Assembly: GCA_947652605.1 (NCBI GenBank)
Contig: OX393577.1
Location: 34,785,466 to 34,849,465, forward strand
DNA from: Elmis aenea
Lineage: Eukaryota > Arthropoda > Insecta > Coleoptera > Elmidae
Length of the DNA stretch: 64,000 nucleotides
Direction: 5' to 3'
In this document: positions 57,488 through 64,000 of the stretch, piece after piece
Numbering within the stretch: the stretch's first letter is position 1
How the letters are laid out: the number at the start of each line of letters is the position of its first letter
The notes under the pieces: model-generated
Database searches by the model: none
Told to the model about the DNA's origin: nothing
What the model saw: only the letters and a program-made list of their open reading frames with translations
Translations under genes and position numbers: made by a program

Positions 57488-58030
57488 TTAAGAGATCCAA
57501 AGAGATAAAAGTCGCAAGGCGACAAGTCAGGACTGCATGGAGGGTGAGGTAGTGTTTTCCAATGCAATTTAACTAGTGTGTTCTGGGTCCACTAAGCGCT
57601 ATGGGTACGAGCGTTATCGTGAAGAAGAATCACACTTGTGACCGATTTGTTTCGTCCTTTTGATCAAAAAGCGGGTTTAATTCGCTCGGATAAGTTGAGT
57701 GTAATAACTGGCATTCATTGTTCGGCGTTCGGTCAAAAAATCCGTACATACCACACCTGCTGAAGGAATTGCTTGTGCTTTTTTGGCTTTTGGGGAACTT
57801 GTGTGCCACCATTCCATGCTTGACCGCTTAGACTTTGGAATAAAATGATGAACCCAGGTTACGTCACATGTAAGTAAGTAATTTAGATACACTTTTTTTT
57901 ACTTTAAACCGGTTAAAAAGCTCTGTTGATAATTGAACTCGTCTTTGTTTTGGTTCCAAAGAAAGCAGTCTTGGGACACTTTTTTATGCTTCAGTTCTTT
58001 ATGAATAATTTGTTCAACGCTAGGAGTACA
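57488..58030 (-). pseudogene. mariner transposase, central and catalytic domains
   Basis: In shifting minus-strand frames: SVEQIIHKELKHKKVSQ (linker before the core), DVTWVHHFIPKSKRSSMEWW (first catalytic Asp kept, the usual Glu after it replaced by Val), KAKKAQAIPSAG, INASYYTQL-like, ILLHDNARTHSA (second Asp kept) then a stop, and LPHPPCSPDLSPCDFYLFGS (third-Asp block) up to the piggyBac-like insertion. All three D34D positions are recognisable, but frameshifts and a stop break the frame. The C-terminus is at 56100-56247. Confidence 0.82.
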
Positions 58031-58102
58031 CATATTCATCATGTTAACTTGATATACGTCGAATATATCGCGTCATCTGAATAAAGGTGTACATACATAT
58101 GT

Positions 58103-58971
58103 ATACAGGATGATTGAAATTAGAGTTTAATAACTATAGTATAGGTTTAAATTTGGCAAAGTTTCAAAATTTGGTGCTTATTAATAATCAAAAGAGAAAT
58201 TGGAAATATCTCTGTGAATACTTATTTTATACCTAACTTAATTTTAAAAAATGTGTTTTTAATTTGCTACTGTGCGATTAATTTTTAGCGATTGTTTAAT
58301 ACGTTTGTAACTTATTTGTCTTAATAAAAGCATAAATATTAAAGCATCTGTAGTAAAGAAATGATGCAAAACGAAAATTATATGTGTGTAATAGTTTTGT
58401 TTCATATGATTATAAAATTGTTTTGGTAATTTTTAACTAAATTATTGTTTGTGGATGATAAAAACGGTTTGAATGTTAATGTTTAATTCATAGCTGCGCT
58501 TCATTACTCCATCCAATCAGTAGCAGTGCATACACCAAAGTTATTAAGTTGGTTCGGTAGTCGCTCTGCATGACTTGCTGCTGTAATTAGAATTTTTTAT
58601 AATAAAAAGTTTTCTAATTAAACTTATCGGTATGATACTTTTGGCTTATTTAAAAAACGAAGAGACTAATTAGGTACAGCAAAATATTTCTCAGAGGGAA
58701 GCAACGTCCTAAAAATGTTGAATAAAAATACGTATTAAAATTAATGCAACACAGACCTTGTCGAGCAGCTTCATTTTTTTCTATTAATTGGCTGTGCGGC
58801 ACTAATTTTTAAAATAAAATTTGTATTTTTAAGACAATTTGGTTTTCTAATACGTGTTGTATTAATCAAAATTTCTGTTAACATTATATTATTACATATT
58901 TTACTATATTCAAGAAATCCAAAGTATCCCAAACTAAGATATAGAAAACTACAAAAAAAAAATCATCAGCT
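58103..58971. other. Gene-free AT-rich stretch with a solo transposon end
   Basis: At 58103 TACAGGATGATTGAAATTAG resembles a mutated CAGGGTG-type left end without a partner. The rest, up to the LTR boundary, is AT-rich with no gene. Confidence 0.35.
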
Positions 58972-60380
58972 TGTTACACGAATATCGGCCACTTAATAAA
59001 GAAAGCCTATACTCGTACAACAAGAACGGTGAATCGGACTCGCGGCTAGTTCAGACGAGAATGGGGTAGGTCCGAATTAGAAACAAACTTGTAGACTTGT
59101 AGACAATAAGGGCGCCACACTATTTAGTTTGTAAGGTTTCAAATAGTAAAATAAACCTAAGAAAGAAAATAAAAGAATTCGTAGGCTTGAACGATATATG
59201 CCTTTAATAATGTAAATAAAAAAATAACAAGTAATGATAAAACTTGGAAATAATATAATACAGGATATACTCCTTGTCTCAACAGACTTGAAAGGCCACA
59301 CAAAAAGAAAGCATTCGCTGAAGTTGAACGAAAAAGTACGTTTCTACGAAATAAGGTTGGTTCGGTTCCGGGGTTTGCAAGTACCTATTTAAAATACACA
59401 AATATGTACATAAAATAATCATAACACAATGAAGTTAATATAATCCAGTGGAAGAGCTCTCCTACCTAATATAAAACTTGCGGCACCAAAATCACCTCAA
59501 AATAACATAACCAAAAAATACCTTGCAAACTAAGTACGGTACCTAGCTTATTAATCGTAAGGTACGAATAAAAAAGAAATCGTGACAACAAAAGCCACTC
59601 AAAGATTGTTGAGAACGTAGGATATACTATCATGGACGTAAGGTCCTGTTAACAACAATACAAGAATTGATTTAAATATTAATAAATGACACTAGCAAAA
59701 ATACAACGTAATGAACTAAACGTTAATACATAACGCCAAAGCAAAATAGTGAACTAACTAGTACGAGCTGAGGGCTCTACAATAGTTAACGTAAGATAAT
59801 AAATGGTTAACGTAAGATAACAAATGGTCAACGTAAAATCGAAACGTAGCAACGAATCAGAACGTAGCTGATGGTTAAATATCTAAGCTTAGCTTTCGCT
59901 GAGAAGAAATTCTGTTGGGAACTCCACTGGTGGCTCCAAGATTAGCAGGAGGACCACAGAAGGACGTCAAAAACAGATCCAAACGACGTAAGATAAAGGC
60001 TGGACAAAAGCTTGACCCAAGCCTGACACCTGAAAATAAATGTACGATAGCCTCACTTTCTCCACGTGGTACAAAGAAAAATTTACCTGTGTCGGTGTTT
60101 ATAACTGATCCAACAATTTTATCGGCAGGAACGAATTCGCACAAATGGCGTGACTCAAAGAGTCTGCACCCACCGTCAATTAACTAAAATATCCGTGGAC
60201 AATTTTCCACACCACAACAGGTGGCTTTGACTACAACCAAGAAAACCAGAAGAGACGTTAGAACCGGATGTAATATAATTTGGACATGCGTGGAAAAAGA
60301 CTGGTCACTGGAGCTACTAAAATAAGCTGAAACTACTACTCATGGGACCTAACTCCCAATCGGACAATGTTACCGTAACA
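58972..60380 (-). repeat. 3' LTR of a gypsy element (about 1409 bp)
   Basis: On the minus strand the LTR starts TGTTACGGTAACATTGTCCG at 60380, directly after a polypurine tract. The proposed end is CGTGTAACA at 58972, giving matching TGTTAC/GTAACA termini (TG...CA). The composition is visibly less AT-rich than the flank to the left. The 5' LTR lies beyond the window, so the left boundary rests on the terminal inverted repeat alone. Short frames inside (59875-60144, 59915-60187) show no recognised domain. Confidence 0.65.
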
Positions 60381-60391
60381 AATCCCCCCCT
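60381..60391 (-). other. Polypurine tract of the gypsy element
   Basis: The minus strand reads AAGGGGGGGATT immediately before TGTTACGG. This is the position and composition expected of the primer for plus-strand DNA synthesis in LTR retrotransposons. Confidence 0.7.
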
Positions 60392-61385
60392 TACTAGAAG
60401 GAAAAAGGGAAGAAAAAGGAAAAAAAAAATCTTTCCTAAAAGAAAAGTAGTAATAAAAAGAAATCAAAAGAAAGAACCGAAGGGTCCAAGAGAAAACCAA
60501 AGAAAACCGCAACTTCACTTGAAAACCCTAGTTTGAGTCGGCACACCTTCCACGCTACACGCTTGTTGGGAGCAGGGGGAACAAGGATACCTCGCTCAAA
60601 ATCTTCGTCGCGTCGTGGCCATCTATGTCATCCCACACAACAAGTGGAGACCAAGCGCCACCAACTACACTTGAAAGCTTATTCAAGCGAAATCGGAACA
60701 AAAGAGAAAACAACTTAACCTACTAATACAGCGCCGATAAGGACACCGAACTGAAACTAAAGAGGTATAAACCAATCGGTTTATCCTCGGAACTGGTAAG
60801 AAATATATCACGGACTTTGGGCGAAGAAAAGCGCTGTCGTGATCCACCTGTCCAGGAGAGATCACACAGTGAAACCAAAAGACAGCAGTCATCCGTCACT
60901 CATCTACTCTGACAGAGGCGGCTCGGTCTGAGTCCAAAGAGTCAGGGTTCCGAGAACTGATCGCTTGTCGTCATGTTCGCATCTATCCATCATCAGTCAT
61001 TTCCAGAAAGAAGAAAGTTCCAAAGAACGACAAAAGGAAACAAAGCGAGTGTTTAGGGGGCTTTTACCCCTGGTAACTACACACCCTTGGCCAATTCTTC
61101 ATCCTGCACCAAGAAGGAGAGGAAGAAGAAAGAAACAGAGAAAGACAAAACAAAGTGAGTGTTTAGGGGGCTTTTACCCCTGGTAACCACACACCCTTGG
61201 CCAATTCTTCATCCTGAACCAAGAAGGAGAGAAAAGAGAAAGAACAGAAAGTTACGAAACGTCAAATGGTGAAGCCGAGACATCGACAAATACGAACATA
61301 GAAACTGTCAGCCCAAAGAAAATCCCAGTAGGGAAAGCAACTAAGTAAAGAGAAAGTGGACCAACAAGTAACAGAAAATGTCGTA
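60392..61385 (-). other. Gypsy 3' non-coding region, between pol and the LTR
   Basis: About 1 kb between the pol stop and the polypurine tract. It is pyrimidine-rich on the sense (minus) strand and contains no envelope-like frame. Lys/Arg-rich frames on the opposite strand (for example 60342-60536) follow from the purine-rich composition and are not regarded as genes. It includes the 110-bp tandem duplication at 61041-61240. Confidence 0.6.
61041..61240. repeat. 110-bp tandem duplication in the gypsy 3' region
   Basis: Copy one (61041-61150) starts CAAAGCGAGTGTTTAGGGGG. Copy two starts at 61151 with CAAAGTGAGTGTTTAGGGGG and continues to about 61240. The copies differ at only a few bases. Each contains GGGGGCTTTTACCCC, which can form a small hairpin. 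Confidence 0.9.
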
Positions 61386-63998
61386 TTAGTCTTCAGCAAG
61401 ATATGGCTTCATATCTTGAACATGCCAGGTGCCTACGTCTTTACCAGACTCGTCAGCTAACTGGTAAGTCCAAGGAGACACACGTTTCAAAACAGTAAAG
61501 GGACCAATAAACTTCGCAGCGAGTTTGGCGTTGATGTAAGCAGCGGCGTTGGATAAAGCAAAGTTCCTGCGCCACACAAGTGAGTTTACGACAAACTCAA
61601 CTGGGCGTCGACGAAGATTGTAACGTCGGCTAGCTTGTTCGTAAGCCTTGTTCAATCGATCCTTGATATCCAAACGAAGTTGTTCTATGCCTTTCGTTCG
61701 TAAGCCAGGTTCGTCAACAGTGCGATCAGGATCTTCGATCGGTTCATTGAGATCGGGTGGTCGTCCCATGTGATCTCCATATAGATGGTGCTCACGTCCG
61801 AAGTTAGCAAAAAAAGGAGAATGACCAATTACTTCATGTTTGGACGTGCGAATAGCACAAGCAACTTTTGGCATTAGCGAATCCCACTTTCGGTGGTTAT
61901 CAGCAACATACGAAGAAAGCATAGTTTTTAGTACGCGGTTAATGCGTTCTGCAGGATTAGCTTGCGGATGGTAAGGAGCATTAAATAGAATTTTAGAACG
62001 ATAGCGTTCACATAGAGAACCAAACTCTCTACTACGAAATTGTACACCATTATCACAGATAATGTATTGCGGTGTACCATAAACTAAAAAAATTTCATCT
62101 TCTACAGCGCGACAAACCGTAGCAGCTGTAGCACGACGAAGAGGAAAGAAGCAAGAGTATTTAGTAAAGCAATCAGCGACAACAAGAATAAAGGTATAGC
62201 CTTTAGGCGAACGAGGAAGAGGTCCTACAATATCGATGCAGAGGAACTGCCAAGGACGAGAAGGTTTAGCACGAGGTACCATAAAACCATAAGGTTTCTT
62301 CTGTTCTACCTTATGTGCGGCACAAACTGCACATCTCCGGACATATCTAGCAACAGAGGATCTCATTTTAGGCCAATAGTAACGTGTGGCCAAACGCTCA
62401 AACGTTTTGAACACACCAGCGTGACCGGCAGTTGGTAAGTCATGGTTCTCATTGATGAGATCTCGACGAAGTTCCGTAGGAACAACAAACTTCCAGTTAT
62501 CGCATTCCGGATCGAGCCCACGAATACGAGGAGAAGTATACTTAAAGATCTTACCATTGTCGACACGCCAAACAGGATATTTATCCGGGTTGGTTTCGAT
62601 AGAGGTACGTAAGCGACAATACCACTCATCAGAAGTCTGAAGTGGAGGAAGAATAATGGCAGGTTCCACGACATCAAGTTTAGGAACAGAACGAGACAAA
62701 GTATCTGGAACGACATGATCTTTGCCCTTGCGATGGACTATTGTGAAGTCGTACTGCTGGAGTCGTACGCTCCAACGAGCAAGGCGTCCAGAGGGATCCT
62801 TAAGATTATTAAGCCAAATCAAGGAGTGGTGGTCAGTGACCACAGTAAAGTCAGCACCTTCGATATATGGTCGGAATTTTTCTATGGCCCACACAACTGC
62901 GAGACATTCTTTTTCCGTGGTGCTATAATTACGCGCTGCTTTCTGCAACGAACAGCTAATGTAACTAACTGCATGTTCGCCGTCATCATGCGTTTGGGTC
63001 AAGATAGCACCTACACCATAATCTGAGGCATCAGTCTGAATAGTAAACTCCTTGTTAAAATCAGGACAGCTAAGAATTGGAGCAGCAATAAGAGCTTCCT
63101 TAATGGCCGTAAAAGCTAGTTGACATTCGTCACTCCAAAGAAAGTTAGCATTCTTTTTAGTAAGAGAAGTAATAGGAGAAACAACGGTAGAGAAATTAGG
63201 AATAAAACGTCGGTACCACGATGCCATTCCTAGGACACGACGTACTTCAGTAACGGAAGTAGGAATAGGTAAGTTAAGAATAGCAGAAACTTTTTCTGGG
63301 TCCACATGTAAACCCTGTTTATCGACAACATAACCGAGATAGCGTAATTCGGGACGGCAAAAGTGACATTTATCTCGACGAACAGTAAGACCAGCGTCCA
63401 CAAGTCGTCTGAAGACTTCCCGAAGGACGTCCAAGTGCTTATCAAAGTCATTCGTGACTATGACAATATCATCGAGATAGACAAAGACATGAGGTTCTAG
63501 GTCTGCGCCGATAACGCGGTCGATCAGCCGTTGCCACGTGGCTGGAGAATTATGTAACCCAAAGGGAAGGCGTCGGAACTGGAATAAACCTCTGTTTGGT
63601 ACAGTAAAGGCAGTAATAGGTCTAGACTCAGCTTTAACAGGAATCTGCCAATAAGCAGTTTTAATATCCAAACTAGAAAGAAACTTAGCGTCACGTAGAC
63701 GATCTAGAATATTAGATACATACGGAAGAGGATACGCATCACGTTCAGTGACTTTGTTTACTTTGCGATAATCAACACAGAACCTATAAGTACTATCTTT
63801 CTTTTTGACAAGCACAATGGGTGACGCCCACGGTGACTGTGATGGTTCGATAACACCTTGCTCCAGCATGGCGTTCATTTCAGCATCCACAAACTTTTGT
63901 AGTGCTGGAGAGATAGGGTAGTAACGCTGTTTGATGGGTTCAGCCGTAGTACGTATTTCGTGTTCAACAAGGTTCGTGCGTCCTAAAGTCGGTTTCAT
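61386..63998 (-). CDS. pol: Ty3/gypsy pol polyprotein: reverse transcriptase, RNase H, integrase (5' end outside window)
   Basis: An uninterrupted frame of 870 codons running to the window edge. The Met at 63998 is probably internal, since protease and gag would lie upstream. Reverse transcriptase: first Asp in SLDIKTAYWQI (residue 111), FRRLPFGLHNSPATW (141-155), YLDD (174-177). RNase H: TDAS (Asp 323), TEKECLAVVW (361-370), TDHHS (388-392), VVPDTLSR (429-436). Integrase: zinc site His 519, His 526, Cys 556, Cys 559; catalytic Asp 589, Asp 649 and Glu 684 (DD35E spacing) in LCIDI, IICDN and NPAERINR; a C-terminal GPF...Y.L segment (832-846) follows. All visible catalytic residues are intact, so the copy is young and may be competent. 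HPQANPAERINR is reminiscent of Osvaldo/Ulysses-like gypsy elements (memory, low confidence). It copies its RNA into DNA in cytoplasmic particles and inserts it into the nuclear genome. Confidence 0.95.
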   Translation of the reverse strand: MKPTLGRTNLVEHEIRTTAEPIKQRYYPISPALQKFVDAEMNAMLEQGVIEPSQSPWASPIVLVKKKDSTYRFCVDYRKVNKVTERDAYPLPYVSNILDRLRDAKFLSSLDIKTAYWQIPVKAESRPITAFTVPNRGLFQFRRLPFGLHNSPATWQRLIDRVIGADLEPHVFVYLDDIVIVTNDFDKHLDVLREVFRRLVDAGLTVRRDKCHFCRPELRYLGYVVDKQGLHVDPEKVSAILNLPIPTSVTEVRRVLGMASWYRRFIPNFSTVVSPITSLTKKNANFLWSDECQLAFTAIKEALIAAPILSCPDFNKEFTIQTDASDYGVGAILTQTHDDGEHAVSYISCSLQKAARNYSTTEKECLAVVWAIEKFRPYIEGADFTVVTDHHSLIWLNNLKDPSGRLARWSVRLQQYDFTIVHRKGKDHVVPDTLSRSVPKLDVVEPAIILPPLQTSDEWYCRLRTSIETNPDKYPVWRVDNGKIFKYTSPRIRGLDPECDNWKFVVPTELRRDLINENHDLPTAGHAGVFKTFERLATRYYWPKMRSSVARYVRRCAVCAAHKVEQKKPYGFMVPRAKPSRPWQFLCIDIVGPLPRSPKGYTFILVVADCFTKYSCFFPLRRATAATVCRAVEDEIFLVYGTPQYIICDNGVQFRSREFGSLCERYRSKILFNAPYHPQANPAERINRVLKTMLSSYVADNHRKWDSLMPKVACAIRTSKHEVIGHSPFFANFGREHHLYGDHMGRPPDLNEPIEDPDRTVDEPGLRTKGIEQLRLDIKDRLNKAYEQASRRYNLRRRPVEFVVNSLVWRRNFALSNAAAYINAKLAAKFIGPFTVLKRVSPWTYQLADESGKDVGTWHVQDMKPYLAED

Positions 63999-64000
63999 AA

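Noticed and set aside
59112..59121. TGGCGCCC on the minus strand, like a tRNA-Lys primer binding site
   Set aside because: It lies inside the proposed 3' LTR and does not continue with the primer complement; a primer site should follow the 5' LTR, which is outside the window.
60342..60536. Lys/Arg-rich plus-strand frame that looks like a basic nuclear protein
   Set aside because: It is antisense to the gypsy element in a purine-rich tract, which explains the Lys/Arg content.
62363..63451. Several frames overlapping the gypsy pol gene on both strands
   Set aside because: They are shadows of the 870-codon pol frame.
1..64000. tRNA, rRNA, snRNA or known microRNA genes
   Set aside because: Scanning by eye for common box B-like, U-snRNA and well-known microRNA sequences gave no convincing match; a covariance-model search would be decisive.

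Overview
The window is animal nuclear DNA, almost certainly arthropod and most likely insect. It is strongly AT-rich, with no operons, ribosome binding sites or dense coding. What can be recognised is a set of insect-type mobile elements: mariner, a second Tc1/mariner-related family, hAT, piggyBac-like, RTE-like and Jockey-like LINEs, a probable Penelope-like element and a Ty3/gypsy LTR element. A short degenerate block mixes 5-mers of the insect TTAGG telomere type with TCAGG units, a variant known from some beetles; this hints at Coleoptera but does not prove it. I found no host protein-coding gene and no tRNA, rRNA or snRNA gene.

Layout. From 0.5 to 9.5 kb there are two hAT-type MITEs, four long foldback elements (2507-3461, 4676-5644, 5825-6497, 7531-9047) and a 199-bp MITE. 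From 10.6 to 24.3 kb there are more foldbacks (11304-11961, 14291-14975, 23106-24286), a decayed RTE-like LINE split by a 1.2-kb hAT element with exact 8-bp target duplications, and a near-perfect hairpin inside a 13-bp duplication that looks like a tail-to-tail Penelope-like fragment. From 26.5 to 33.1 kb there is an older 2-kb foldback enclosing a hairpin MITE and the telomere-like block, then two hAT MITEs 17 bp apart. From 34.7 to 36.8 kb there are two foldbacks, one nested in an older relic. From 39.8 to 49.3 kb there is a transposase graveyard: one transposase with a mutated catalytic Asp, three mariner fragments, a second copy of the RTE-like LINE, and two very long foldbacks. From 50 to 58 kb there are a hAT transposase tail, a Jockey-like scrap, and a mariner copy interrupted at TTAA by a piggyBac-like relic that still carries what looks like a promoter and first exon. 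From about 58.97 kb to the window edge lies a young gypsy element on the minus strand: a 3' LTR of about 1.4 kb, a polypurine tract, a 110-bp tandem duplication and an uninterrupted RT-RNase H-integrase reading frame of at least 870 codons.

The dominant signal is a group of at least ten foldback elements with arms of about 200-660 bp, ending TACAGGGTG or a variant and flanked by TA. Four related copies carry pieces of the same insect transposase family (C-terminal GHFEH-type ending, or an N-terminal helix-turn-helix-like segment). This suggests the foldbacks are internally deleted or inverted derivatives of that family. Nesting gives relative ages in several places: hAT in LINE, piggyBac-like in mariner, foldback in foldback.
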